Positions 54,941 through 63,316 of a stretch of 64,000 nucleotides of DNA are shown here, piece after piece. The position numbers were made by a program, and so were the translations under genes. The stretch lies in contig NZ_AP023287.1 of NCBI RefSeq assembly GCF_014218295.1, positions 5,518,001 through 5,582,000 on the forward strand. Direction: 5' to 3'. Each line of letters begins with the position of its first letter. The stretch's first letter is position 1. The notes under the pieces are model-generated. The model was not told the origin of the DNA. It was given only the letters and a program-made list of their open reading frames with translations, and searched no databases. This DNA comes from Mycolicibacterium litorale. Its GTDB lineage: Bacteria > Actinomycetota > Actinomycetes > Mycobacteriales > Mycobacteriaceae.

Positions 54941-55387
54941 CTAGAGTCGGATGAGCTCGAACAGTGGGATAGCCCGCGACGTCCGGGCCTGGTACTGAGC
55001 GAACACAGGTGCGATCGAGACGAGCTTGTCGAAGGTGGCTTCGCGCTCCGCGCCGACCAATTCACGGGCACTGACCTGGTATGCCTCGGCGCCGACTTCG
55101 ATGCGGGCGGTCGGCGTCGCCCGCAGATTGTGTACCCAAGCAGGATGCTTCGGCGCGCCGGCATAGGCGCCGACGATCAGCATTCTGTTGTCGAGTCTGA
55201 CGTACGCCAGCGGTGACAATCTCGGTTCCCCGGACTTGGCGCCGATGGTGTGCAGAAGCAGGACCGTGTCGACGCCGTGGGCGAGAACGCTGCCACCGTT
55301 GGCCCGGAAGTCCCGGATCACATTTTGGTTCAGGTCGTGCACGTATGCGGCGTCGGACACGAACTTGTCCATATCGAATTCGCTCAT
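54941..55387 (-). CDS. Deazaflavin (F420)-dependent nitroreductase-family protein
   Basis: The 148-residue protein matches the FDOR-B/Ddn family (LLLHTIGAKSGEPRLSPLAY, KHPAWVHNLRATPTARIEVG, QYQARTSRAIPLFEL). It is a second copy, distant from the one at 17.9 kb. The start MSEFDMDKF at 55387 was chosen for length; an upstream ATG at 55426 is also in frame. Confidence 0.85.
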   Translation of the reverse strand: MSEFDMDKFVSDAAYVHDLNQNVIRDFRANGGSVLAHGVDTVLLLHTIGAKSGEPRLSPLAYVRLDNRMLIVGAYAGAPKHPAWVHNLRATPTARIEVGAEAYQVSARELVGAEREATFDKLVSIAPVFAQYQARTSRAIPLFELIRL

Positions 55388-55632
55388 CGTCGTTGTGAGC
55401 AGCGGATCTCTCGCTTCTATTCCCATCGATTGCTCGGCGTCAGCCGGATGCCGATCGGTCGTGGTGGGTGCAGGTCAGCGGGATCTACCTACCGGCGGCG
55501 ATCGTGTCGAGCATGGCGATGTTCTCGAACACCCCGCACCAGATGCGGTGCAGTACTCGGCCGAAGTGATTGCTGCCGGCGGCTGCGCCGAACGGTGCAG
55601 CCGGAAGCGACGTTGGATCCTCCGAAGGATGT

Positions 55633-55915
55633 GTTGAACTGCTCGTCGTCGTCGCCGGCGGTAGTGAAGACGAGCCGATGACCGCAGCGCGGGCGGCGGC
55701 GTTCGGCGTTGGGATCGACGTCGGCACACCCCGACACGAGGCGGCGGCAGTGGCCGACGCCGTACGACAGGTACTGCGGGGTCCGTCCTACCGCACGCGC
55801 GCCGCGATTCTTGCCCAGCGGTACCGCGCCTGCGATCCGGTCGCTGCGGATACTCGAACTCATCGACCAGACCGAGTCAGCCACGACCGTCGTCGCAATC
55901 TCTCGTATCGAATGA
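55633..55915 (+). pseudogene. Remnant of a UDP-glycosyltransferase-like gene
   Basis: One frame codes VELLVVVAGGSEDEPMTAAR and then AAAFGVGIDVGTPRHE with ADAVRQVLRGPSYRTRA, the C-terminal donor-binding part of MGT-type glycosyltransferases. After about 55838 homology moves to another frame (RSLRILELIDQTESATTVV). The N-terminal two thirds are absent. It is a truncated, frameshifted fragment. Confidence 0.7.
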
Positions 55916-55931
55916 CTGCAAGCGTCGGAGG

Positions 55932-56207
55932 TCAGGGGCGCGGGTAGACACCGGTCAGCGTGCCGCGAGCGATCCCGTGCCGGCGTATCGCCTGCAGGAC
56001 TCGGTCTTTGGTCTTGATGGTGTCAGGCACCGGATTGTTCAGCGCGATCACGTGGAAGCGGTAGTGGTGGCGACCGTGGCCGGGTATCGGGCGCTGTCCT
56101 GAATATCCCTGCCCGAGCGCTGTTTTGATGAATCTGATACCGGTGCCGCTGGTGCCATTCGCCGCTGCGCAGATCAAAAGCGTTACGACGTAGATCCTCC
56201 GCGCCAT
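55932..56207 (-). pseudogene. N-terminally truncated YbhB/YbcL (PEBP) family fragment
   Basis: The 91-codon frame codes the C-terminal part of a phosphatidylethanolamine-binding family protein: GYSGQRPIPGHGRHHYRFHV, VPDTIKTKDRVLQAIRRHGI and ARGTLTGVYPRP. The family is about 160-190 residues; here the N-terminal half and the D-P-D-A type motifs are missing. It lies next to other decayed genes. It may be a pseudogene that still keeps an open frame. Confidence 0.65.
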
Positions 56208-56568
56208 GCCATCAGGCTGACCTGGGGCATCGCTGGGGCATTCCTCTTCCGTTGTCCGCGGCCCGGCGGTCGAAGGCGGCCGCCATCACCAGCACCGGCC
56301 ACGCCTCCTTGGCCGAACGACCGGTTTCTCTCAGCGCTCGAAACCTCGAGTCGAACTGAATCACCTGTCCCGGCGGATGCTGGAGTCGCCCGGCCATCCC
56401 GGCAGATGGTGCGGGCGATCGGGACGTCGTCGGCAGGTCCCGGATGTCGATTCCAGGCGCATATCGAGATCTAGGGAGACGCTCTCGTATCGGAATAGTC
56501 TGGATCGGCGCTCGGATAGCAGCTGCTGATCGCTCCGTAATCGCCGTAATGATACGATCGCGTACACT
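56208..56568. other. Intergenic region with no supported gene
   Basis: 361 bp between the PEBP fragment and the TetR gene. A minus-strand frame has QFDSRFRALRETGRSAKEAW followed by VLVMAAAFDRR, which looks protein-like but matches no family I know. The TetR promoter (tacact at 56563-56568) lies at its end. Confidence 0.5.
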
Positions 56569-56574
56569 ATGGGG

Positions 56575-57186
56575 ATGGAACCGATACGCACCGCGCGCGG
56601 TAGACAGCGCGCCGACGCGATACTCGACGCAACGCTGCAGTTGCTGGCGGAGGTGGGGTACGACCAACTAACGATCGATGCGGTGGCCGGACGCGCGCGA
56701 TCGAGCAAGACCACCATCTACCGCCGTTGGCCCGACAAATCCGCACTCGTCTGTGCAGCACTGGTTTCGGCGTCCGAGCGACACCCGGAAATGCAGGCGG
56801 GGGCGCGTGAACTGCGGTCAGACCTCTTCGCACTGACCGGCATCTTCGCCAAGATCGCCGACGGTGAGGATTCCCGTGCGTTCGCCAGTCTGCTCGCCGC
56901 CGCTCAACAGGACGAGACGATCGCGACGACGATGCGGGTAACCGCAGTCCAGCCGCGCCGGCGCGACTGTCGCGACGTCGTCCAACGTGCCATCGGCCGC
57001 GGTGAACTGCACGATCCGAAATTGGCGGATGTCCTCTTCGACCTGGTGATGGGTCAGACAATGGTGCGGTTCCTGCTTCTCGCCGACGGTTTCGACGAAG
57101 CTCGGCAGGCCGACTTCGTCGACCGCACCCTCATTCCGGCGCTCACCGCGTACGACGGGAAAGTCCATGACGATGGCGATCAGTGA
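56575..57186 (+). CDS. TetR-family regulator, probably leaderless
   Basis: The 203-residue regulator has an AcrR helix-turn-helix (TIDAVAGRARSSKTTIYRRW) and a C-terminal TetR_C domain (LADVLFDLVMGQTMVRFLLL). A candidate -10 tacact lies at 56563-56568, about 6 bp before the ATG at 56575, suggesting a leaderless transcript; the ATG at 56569 is possible. Its 3' end overlaps the broken ORF that follows. Confidence 0.85.
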   Translation: MEPIRTARGRQRADAILDATLQLLAEVGYDQLTIDAVAGRARSSKTTIYRRWPDKSALVCAALVSASERHPEMQAGARELRSDLFALTGIFAKIADGEDSRAFASLLAAAQQDETIATTMRVTAVQPRRRDCRDVVQRAIGRGELHDPKLADVLFDLVMGQTMVRFLLLADGFDEARQADFVDRTLIPALTAYDGKVHDDGDQ

Positions 57187-57410
57187 ACCCACCCTCGAGC
57201 AGGACGGAAGAGGCATCGCCGAGCTGCTCTGGACCGAGGGGACCGGCTCGCTCGCGGTGCTCGCCCACGGGAGCGCCGGCAGCGTCGATGATGCACTTCG
57301 CACCCGATGACTTTGTCGTCTGCCTCCACACTCTCACCTACTCGCGCAGGCACACGGGTGTCGGCGTCGTCACCGTACAAGACCACCCTCAAAGCGGTGC
57401 CCTCCGCTGA
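57167..57410 (+). pseudogene. Possible frameshifted remnant of an unknown gene
   Basis: An ATG at 57167, overlapping the end of the TetR gene, begins a 47-codon frame (EPTLEQDGRGIAELLWTEGT, then GSLAVLAHGSAGSVDDALR) stopping at 57308. In another frame, from about 57290 on, protein-like sequence continues (HFAPDDFVVCLHTLTYSRRH, then TGVGVVTVQDH). I do not recognise the family; the two parts may be one gene split by a frameshift, or unrelated. Confidence 0.35.
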
Positions 57411-57428
57411 ATTGGAAGGAAACTCGAC

Positions 57429-57881
57429 ATGCTGATACCTCTCGACGTGAGCGGGTGGCTGATGGCCCTGTTCGGCGGGCTGTTCAGCGGTGCCATTTTC
57501 ATCGTCGCCGTCGAACGGGTGCACTTGTGGCGGCGCATGCCGACCGAGCAGTACGTCGTCGACTTCCGCCGATCCCTGTACCGACTGGATCCGCTGGTGC
57601 CGATCCTGGGCGTGCTGAGCGCCGTGGCTGCGGTCTTCTTCGCGTTGGGCTCCGAGGGTCGGCCTGCGATGCTGGCCTGGATCGGCGTCGCACTGATTTC
57701 ACTGGTCATGGTGGCGTCCGTGACGCTCGCCGAACCCATGAACTCGAAGTTCCGGCGGCTGCCAGAAGGCCAAATCCCCGAAGGCGTCGAAAGGACACGC
57801 ATCAACTGGCGCCGCTTCCACATCGCGCGCACCGTAGTAGCGCTCGCAGCGTTGGCCTGCCTCACCGCTGCGGTTGCCTAG
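57429..57881 (+). CDS. DUF1772 (anthrone-oxygenase-like) membrane protein
   Basis: The 150-residue protein has four predicted membrane helices and the conserved C-terminal EPMNSKFRRLPEGQIPEGVE of the DUF1772 family, followed by the helix RTVVALAALACLTAAVA. Some DUF1772 members catalyse anthrone-type oxygenation; the role here is unknown. GGAAGGAAAC precedes the ATG. It may be in the TetR regulon. Confidence 0.85.
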   Translation: MLIPLDVSGWLMALFGGLFSGAIFIVAVERVHLWRRMPTEQYVVDFRRSLYRLDPLVPILGVLSAVAAVFFALGSEGRPAMLAWIGVALISLVMVASVTLAEPMNSKFRRLPEGQIPEGVERTRINWRRFHIARTVVALAALACLTAAVA

Positions 57882-58278
57882 GTACTTCCACAACAATCAA
57901 CCCTCACGTTCGACGGATCAAAGTCTGGCGTTGGCAATCGGGATGGCATGATCGAGAAGGGTCAGTGTCGAACACGAGGCATAGATTTCGGATCGTGCCT
58001 GGCCATTTCGGCCTTCAGTCGGCGTCGTGTGATTGCAGAACCTCCACCCGGGAAGTGACGCCACGCCACCGCACGCAGGCCTACGCAAATCTCCTTTCGT
58101 GTCCATTGGACATTGGGGTTGAGAAATGGACTTCAGACTTGAGAAGCCACCAAGCGTCTGTAGGTTCTCACCCCCGGATGCATCCGGCCGCGGCTCAGAC
58201 CTGCGACGGTTTGGCTTGCTCACGGCGATCAAGCCAGCACTGCCAGGAGAGCCGGGGTAGGTGGCGGTAGTGGCTCAC
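57882..58278. other. Intergenic region with a repeat copy
   Basis: 397 bp between the DUF1772 gene and the convergent TetR gene. No gene is supported on either strand. It contains one copy of the 30-bp repeat (58121-58150). Confidence 0.6.
58121..58150 (+). repeat. Imperfect 30-bp direct repeat, copy 1
   Basis: The 30 bp from gagaaatgga to gagaagccac match 60238-60267 at 27 of 30 positions. The preceding about 20 bp also show weaker resemblance (tggaca at both). The two copies are in direct orientation and flank the TetR and SMP-30-like genes. Confidence 0.7.
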
Positions 58279-58860
58279 TTATCCGAGCGTGCTGATGGCG
58301 ACGTCCACACTGCGCGCGAGCGCAGCGCGGTCGGGACGAACCTTGGCGGTCACCAGAAGGCCGCTCAAACACGCCACCAGGAAGTCAGCCAGGCTCGCCG
58401 GATCACACGACGGGTGGAGGTACCCGAGGGCTGAAGCACGCGTCAAGGCCGCCTCGAATGCATTCCTGTTGGCGTCCATGACGTCTCGCGCAGTCTGTCC
58501 CGTGATTTGGTCATGGGGCAAACGCTCGCAGACGGCGTTGACCAGCATGCAGCCCCTCGGCGCCGGGCCCTCGATCGCGACGTCGATCCGCGCGAGCAGG
58601 GCGGCGCGCAGTGTGGTTCGCAGGTCATCACCTCGTTCCAGTGCGGTCACCATCTCCGAGGCCGCCAGCTCGAGGTAATGCGCAAGCGCGGCCCGGTAAA
58701 GACCGTCCTTACTGCCGAATGCTTGATAGATCGATCCCCGCCCGAGTCCGAGTGCCGTGGTGAGGTCCGACATCGACGTCGCCTCGTAGCCACGCTCCCA
58801 GAACACGTTCATCGCCTTGTCGACGGCGGCGCCGATGTCGAACTGTCGCGTTCCGGCCAT
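58279..58860 (-). CDS. TetR-family regulator, divergent from the SMP-30-like gene
   Basis: The 193-residue regulator starts MAGTRQFDIGAAVDKAMNVF and has helix-turn-helix SMSDLTTALGLGRGSIYQAF. It is of the same clade as the regulator at 23.1 kb (GPAPRGCMLVNAV segment). The start at 58860 leaves 49 bp to the SMP-30-like start, containing the palindrome gaccgatcggtc. It likely represses both genes. Confidence 0.9.
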   Translation of the reverse strand: MAGTRQFDIGAAVDKAMNVFWERGYEATSMSDLTTALGLGRGSIYQAFGSKDGLYRAALAHYLELAASEMVTALERGDDLRTTLRAALLARIDVAIEGPAPRGCMLVNAVCERLPHDQITGQTARDVMDANRNAFEAALTRASALGYLHPSCDPASLADFLVACLSGLLVTAKVRPDRAALARSVDVAISTLG

Positions 58861-58882
58861 AACTGCTACCGTACCAATCATG

Positions 58883-58894
58883 GACCGATCGGTC
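58883..58894. promoter_or_regulatory. TetR operator (gaccgatcggtc)
   Basis: A perfect 12-bp palindrome between the TetR start (58860) and the chosen start of the SMP-30-like gene (58910). It is of the TetR type (GACCGATCGGTC). Confidence 0.65.
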
Positions 58895-58909
58895 ACGTAT
58901 AAGGGTGCG

Positions 58910-59932
58910 GTGGTCGAACTCGTGTTGGCGCGCAGCACCGTTCATGGCTGGCGGCGAATCGCCACCGCCGTATCCGCCGCCGCCGCGCTCGCCCTGACGG
59001 GTTGCGCAGCGGCCAACGCCGACACCCCGGGCAGCGCGCCGGGATCGGATAGATTGCCGGACCTCGTCATGATCGAGCGGCCCGGCCTGTACCCCGAAGG
59101 CGTCGAGTGGGACGCGAAACGTCAACGCTTCCTTGTCAGCTCAGCTGCCGATGGCTCGGTGACCGCCGTGCACGACAACGGAACACTGAGCACCCTCGAC
59201 TCCGGCGAGGGACTCACCAGCACCCTCGGCACCTATATCGACGAAGACCGCGACCGCCTGCTGGCCACCGTCGCCGATTTCGCCGCCGTCGAAGACGCGA
59301 CTCAACCCGGGGAGGCGGCGCTCGCGATCTACGACCTGACGACTGGTCGGCGTACGGCACTTGTGCCGCTCGCCGGGCTACGCCCACACAGGCGACACCT
59401 TGCTAACGACGTCACCGTGGACGCTATCGGCAACGCCTACGTCACCGATAGCCTCACATCCGCGATCTACAAGGTGACACCAGACGGGCAGGCGAGCGTG
59501 TTGGTCGAAGATCCGCGCTTGGGAAGCTCCAACGGACTGGGACTGAACGGCATCGAGTACGACCCTCGCGGGTTCCTTTTCGCCGCCGTCGCAGGCACGC
59601 ATAAGCTGTTCCGCATCCCGGTTGACAACCCCACCAACATGACCGAGGTCGTACTCCCTGAACCCATCAGCATCGACGGAATCACCCGGAAACCGAACGG
59701 AAACCTAGTCGTGGCAGCCCCGTTCACCCCCGCGGTCATCACACTCTCAACCTCGGACGACTGGACGTCAGCTCAAATCGTCGACAAGGTAGCCGTTGCT
59801 GCGACCGACACGACCACCAATACCACGGTTCGCGGCGGTGCGCTCTACGCGATCAACGCGCACTTCGCGCAGATGCACGAACCGAAGCCGGTCCAAGCGT
59901 TCGAGATCTTCCGAGTCGGAACCGTCAACTGA
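58910..59932 (+). CDS. SMP-30/gluconolactonase-like beta-propeller lipoprotein
   Basis: The about 340-residue protein has a lipoprotein signal (ATAVSAAAALALTGC, with the lipobox Cys in LTGC). The beta-propeller has GLYPEGVEWDAKRQRFLVSS, NDVTVDAIGNAYVTDSLTSA, and PISIDGITRKPNGNLVVAAP. It is a secreted, membrane-anchored sugar-lactonase-like or binding protein. The GTG at 58910 was chosen (AAGGG upstream) to keep the operator outside the gene; the ATG at 58880 would overlap it. Confidence 0.8.
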   Translation: MVELVLARSTVHGWRRIATAVSAAAALALTGCAAANADTPGSAPGSDRLPDLVMIERPGLYPEGVEWDAKRQRFLVSSAADGSVTAVHDNGTLSTLDSGEGLTSTLGTYIDEDRDRLLATVADFAAVEDATQPGEAALAIYDLTTGRRTALVPLAGLRPHRRHLANDVTVDAIGNAYVTDSLTSAIYKVTPDGQASVLVEDPRLGSSNGLGLNGIEYDPRGFLFAAVAGTHKLFRIPVDNPTNMTEVVLPEPISIDGITRKPNGNLVVAAPFTPAVITLSTSDDWTSAQIVDKVAVAATDTTTNTTVRGGALYAINAHFAQMHEPKPVQAFEIFRVGTVN

Positions 59933-60073
59933 ACTCGCGCACCGACATCCCAGGCTGAGATCGTGCCGTCGACGGCTTCCCGTCTGGCCCGCGCATCGGT
60001 GGCCACAATCACCCGTAATTCCCCACCGTTTGAGCTACCAGCCGCCGAGTTGCCGCGGGGAGAATTCGAGACA

Positions 60074-60154
60074 AGATATGAGACGTCTTGACCTGGGGTT
60101 GCAGAGCGGGAGAGTGGCTTGTCGGCCGTGTCTCGTTTCTTCAGATATGAGACG
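60074..60154. repeat. Two copies of agatatgagacg with inverted flanks
   Basis: agatatgagacg occurs at 60074-60085 and 60143-60154. Each is part of a short inverted repeat: caaga/tcttg around the first, and gtctc/gagac around the second. The DNA has no gene. Confidence 0.5.
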
Positions 60155-60237
60155 CGGTGGCGGTGCAAAGCGAGACGCAGCGCCAATGAAGTCGTCGAGG
60201 TTTCGGCCATCGCGTGCAGTCGGTGGACACTCAGGAC

Positions 60238-60267
60238 GAGAATTGGACGTCAAACTTGAGAAGCCAC
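60238..60267 (+). repeat. Imperfect 30-bp direct repeat, copy 2
   Basis: Matches copy 1 at 58121-58150 in 27 of 30 positions (mismatches at positions 6, 12, 16). It ends 21 bp before the dnaB stop codon at 60289. Confidence 0.7.
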
Positions 60268-60288
60268 AGCTGCAGCGAGCATCGTCCC

Positions 60289-62880
60289 CTACGCGTGCGC
60301 CATGTTCGTGAAGCGCGACAGATGCAGCTGATGCGCCACGGTGATCGTCTTCGTCGGACCGTTACGGTGTTTGGCGACAATCAAATCCGCTTCACCACCG
60401 CGCGGGTCGTCGCGTTCGAAGGCGTCCGGCCGGTGCAACAGGATCACCATGTCGGCGTCCTGCTCGATGGCTCCCGACTCACGAAGGTCGGACAGCATCG
60501 GCTTCTTGTCCGTGCGCTGCTCGGGTCCACGGTTGAGCTGGCTCATCGCGATCACCGGAACCTCGAGTTCCTTGGCCAGCAGCTTCATGTTTCGCGAGAA
60601 CTCCGACACTTCCTGCTGGCGCGACTCGACTTTCTTGCCCGACGTCATCAGCTGTAGGTAGTCGATGACGATGAGGCGCAGCCCGGCCTTCTGGTGCAGG
60701 CGCCGCGCCTTGGCCCGGATCTCCATCATGGTGAGGTTCGGCGAGTCATCGATGTAGAGCGGCGCCTCGCTGATCTCACTCATCCGCCGCGCCAACCGCG
60801 TCCAGTCGTCGTCGCTCATGCGGCCCGACCGCATATCGGCGAGCTTGATCTTCGCTTCCGCCGAGAGCATGCGCATGACGATCTCGGACTTGCTCATCTC
60901 CAGCGAGAAGATCACGCTGGGCAGCTGATGCTTGATCGAGCACGACCGCATGAAATCCAAACCAAGCGTGGAGTTGTGCGTCGGCACCATCGACCGGCTC
61001 GCCAAGTACATGTGGTTGGCATTGTCCACTTCGACGCACCGCACCGGCACGCTCGCCACCGGCCGCACATCGACGATGAACCGCGACTCGGACCGAGCGG
61101 TGTTGGTGGCGCCCCGACGCTCCTTGTGGAGCAGAACTTTACGGCTCAAACCGAAAACGTCGTCGTCAGTCGAGAAGTTGAGTGTGTACGCAGTAGATGA
61201 GCCTTCGCTCCGGCCCTGGACGCACTTGGTGGAGGTCTGGCAGCGATATCCCAAACTCACAATCAGTTCGGCGACGTCGGCCGCCAACCGCTTGTTCGTC
61301 ACGCTGAACTGGACCCCGCCCCCGACGGTGACCGTGCCGTCGGTGTCGAGTAGGCCGGCCAACAATGCCCGCCGCTGCGCCTCCGAAGCGCGGAGGTATG
61401 CCATCGGAATGTGCTTGTCCCCCAGTACACCGATCGCGCGGAGGCGACCCTGCAGCGTGCCCACTTCATTGTGGCAGCGCTGGCACAGACGCAGCCCGCA
61501 CGACTTGCCACCACAACGCTCACACGTGGGTGCCGGCACCGGCGCGGATACGAACCGTGCTCGGCCGCCGCACGACCGCCCACAGGTACGCACCTGGCTG
61601 CTCTGCGGAACGAACTCCGCGCCGCATACCTCACATGCCCGCGGCGCAATGGCCGCGGGCGCCGGCAGCTTCAGCTGATACCGGTACCGAGCGCTGGCCG
61701 ACTGGTGCGCCTCGACGCCCTCCCCCTCTATGCGCATCACGATCTCGGGATCAGCTGTCGTAATCTGCGCGGCGGCCGTCGTCCCGTCACCCAGCCACGC
61801 GCCAAGCGTGTACGGCGGTACGAGCAAGTCGCGTTCCGGGGCCTGCAATGCCGCCGCGTTCACGACCGAGTGATTGAGCCTGCGGTCGGCCGTCGGGCAC
61901 CGCAGCGTCGCCGCGATCTCCTCCGTCGTGCGGATCGCGGCGTCCCGCGTCGACCTACGTGACGCGCGCGTATCCGTCAGCCACTGATGCTCCGCGTCCG
62001 CGACGATGACCGTGCCGTCGGAGAACTCCACCTCGTAGCACGGCCGGCCGACCATCACGTCCGTCGCCGCGACGACGCGCGTCGGCCGTCCGTCGTCGCC
62101 GATCAGTTCGTCTCCGACCGCGACCTCGCCCATGGTGGTCCAGCCGTCTGGCGTCGGCAACGGCGTATCCAAAGCCAGCGCCTTGCCCATACCGGGCCGC
62201 GCCGCGATGACGACCATCTGGCCGGCATGCAGACCGTTCGTCAGCTCGTCCAGTTCGGTGAACCCCGTCGGCACCCCCCGGGAGATGCCGCCCTGTGAGG
62301 CGATGGCGTCGATCTCGTCCATCGTCGGCTGCAGCAGGCTCTCCAGCACCGCGAAGTCCTCGGACGACCGTCGGTCCACCACGTCGTAGATCTCGGCCTG
62401 CGCACGGTCCACGACCTCGGCCACATCGGCGCCCTCCGCGCCCGCGTAGCCGTACTGCACGACCCGAGTCCCCGCCTCCACCAGCCGCCGCAACAGCGCC
62501 TTCTCCGAGACGATCCCGGCGTAGAACCCCGCGTTGGCCGCCGTGGGCACCGTGGAGATCAGCGTGTGCAGATACGGCGCCCCGCCGATCCGCCGCAGCA
62601 GCCCCCGCCGGTCCAGTTCCGCGGCCACGGTCACCGCGTCGGCAGGTTCACCCCGCCCGTACAGGTCGAGGATCGCGTCGTAGATGTTCTGGTGCACCGG
62701 ACGGTAGAAATCGCCCGGACGCAGCCGCTCGAGCACGTCGGCGATCGCGTCCTTACTGAGCAGCATGCCGCCCAGGACGGCCTGCTCCGCGGCGGCGTCA
62801 TGCGGCGGCTGGCGACCGAAATCCTCCCGCGGCGGAGGTTCATCCATGTCCGGATGACCACGGTCGTCCACGACAGCCAC
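60289..62880 (-). CDS. dnaB: Replicative DNA helicase DnaB with in-frame intein
   Basis: The 863-codon gene gives a helicase of about 460 residues after splicing: N-terminal domain (1-170), RecA-like ATPase with Walker A split by the intein (ARPGMGK before, STLGLDF after), Walker B (LRLIVIDYLQLM), H4 (KLLAKELEVPVIAMSQLNRG) and the C-terminal Arg finger KHRNGPT. It unwinds DNA at the fork. It starts with GTG after GGAGGGGG. The intein disrupts the catalytic P-loop, so splicing is needed for activity. Confidence 0.97.
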   Translation of the reverse strand: MAVVDDRGHPDMDEPPPREDFGRQPPHDAAAEQAVLGGMLLSKDAIADVLERLRPGDFYRPVHQNIYDAILDLYGRGEPADAVTVAAELDRRGLLRRIGGAPYLHTLISTVPTAANAGFYAGIVSEKALLRRLVEAGTRVVQYGYAGAEGADVAEVVDRAQAEIYDVVDRRSSEDFAVLESLLQPTMDEIDAIASQGGISRGVPTGFTELDELTNGLHAGQMVVIAARPGMGKALALDTPLPTPDGWTTMGEVAVGDELIGDDGRPTRVVAATDVMVGRPCYEVEFSDGTVIVADAEHQWLTDTRASRRSTRDAAIRTTEEIAATLRCPTADRRLNHSVVNAAALQAPERDLLVPPYTLGAWLGDGTTAAAQITTADPEIVMRIEGEGVEAHQSASARYRYQLKLPAPAAIAPRACEVCGAEFVPQSSQVRTCGRSCGGRARFVSAPVPAPTCERCGGKSCGLRLCQRCHNEVGTLQGRLRAIGVLGDKHIPMAYLRASEAQRRALLAGLLDTDGTVTVGGGVQFSVTNKRLAADVAELIVSLGYRCQTSTKCVQGRSEGSSTAYTLNFSTDDDVFGLSRKVLLHKERRGATNTARSESRFIVDVRPVASVPVRCVEVDNANHMYLASRSMVPTHNSTLGLDFMRSCSIKHQLPSVIFSLEMSKSEIVMRMLSAEAKIKLADMRSGRMSDDDWTRLARRMSEISEAPLYIDDSPNLTMMEIRAKARRLHQKAGLRLIVIDYLQLMTSGKKVESRQQEVSEFSRNMKLLAKELEVPVIAMSQLNRGPEQRTDKKPMLSDLRESGAIEQDADMVILLHRPDAFERDDPRGGEADLIVAKHRNGPTKTITVAHQLHLSRFTNMAHA
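60973..62181 (-). other. Class 3 intein with LAGLIDADG endonuclease and Cys-rich insertion
   Basis: The 403-residue intein (A234-N636) begins with Ala in place of the usual Cys/Ser. It has the class 3 W-C-T set: W in block B (DAEHQWLT), C in block F (PVRCVEVDN) and T in block G (VPTHN). The +1 extein residue is Ser. The homing endonuclease motifs are YTLGAWLGDGT and LLAGLLDTDGT. Between them is a Cys-rich part (CEVC, CGRSC, CERC, CGLRLCQRC) like a zinc ribbon. Mycobacterial DnaB inteins of this class are known to splice via the block F Cys. Confidence 0.9.
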
Positions 62881-63015
62881 GAGACCCCCTCCATCGATCG
62901 AACGCCAGTTCGTTTTCCGCTCGCTGCGACTGTAGGAAACCCCACCGACAACTCCACGCGACGGCCAACGTTAGACGTTGCTGGAGCGGTCCGGGCGCGA
63001 CCCTGTTGACGAACC

Positions 63016-63144
63016 TGTGGAGCGAATGTGCATAGCTCAGGACAGGTGTGTTGAGGCCTTGGGGAGAACCTGTGGATGATCATTCGTTATCTGGATATCA
63101 CCGCAGATAAGCGCACCACAGCCTGGGTGGATCGTTGTGGATAG
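63016..63144. promoter_or_regulatory. Three DnaA-box-like motifs upstream of dnaB
   Basis: tgtggagcg (63016-63024), tgtggatga (63071-63079) and tgtggatag (63136-63144) share the TGTGGA core of the DnaA box (reverse complement of TTATCCACA); the last matches 8 of 9 positions. They lie 136-264 bp upstream of the dnaB start. Confidence 0.45.
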
Positions 63145-63278
63145 AAACTTCTCCGGCGTGTCGTGTCCGGTTGACTTCCCGGGCGTGTTGGGTGGCGCCG
63201 GAGGGCCCCGCAGGTTAACGCCAGATAACCTTCGCTACGGAAGCACCTGCTCGCGATGTTCGCCAGACAACACAGCAA

Positions 63279-63316
63279 CGCCCGGGTGGAAACCGATTTC
63301 GGTTCCCACCCGGGCG
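63279..63316 (-). terminator. Rho-independent terminator after rplI
   Basis: A long GC-rich hairpin: 11-bp stem from cgcccgggtgg (63279-63289) with cccacccgggcg (63305-63316), extended by a 5-bp inner stem after one mismatch, and a 4-nt loop. In minus-strand reading it is followed by a T-rich run (ttgctgtgttgt). It lies 15 bp beyond the rplI stop, so it ends the ribosomal protein operon. Confidence 0.9.

Larger units (their letters stand above)
59933..60288. other. Intergenic region with repeats before dnaB
   Basis: 356 bp downstream of the SMP-30-like gene and of dnaB (convergent). It holds two copies of agatatgagacg and copy 2 of the 30-bp repeat. A minus-strand frame across it contains SYL motifs, but no family is recognised. 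Possibly remnants of mobile element ends (inference). Confidence 0.5.

Noticed and set aside
58121..60267. A composite transposon flanked by the 30-bp repeats
   Set aside because: No transposase, no terminal inverted repeats and no target duplication could be seen; only a repeat is claimed.
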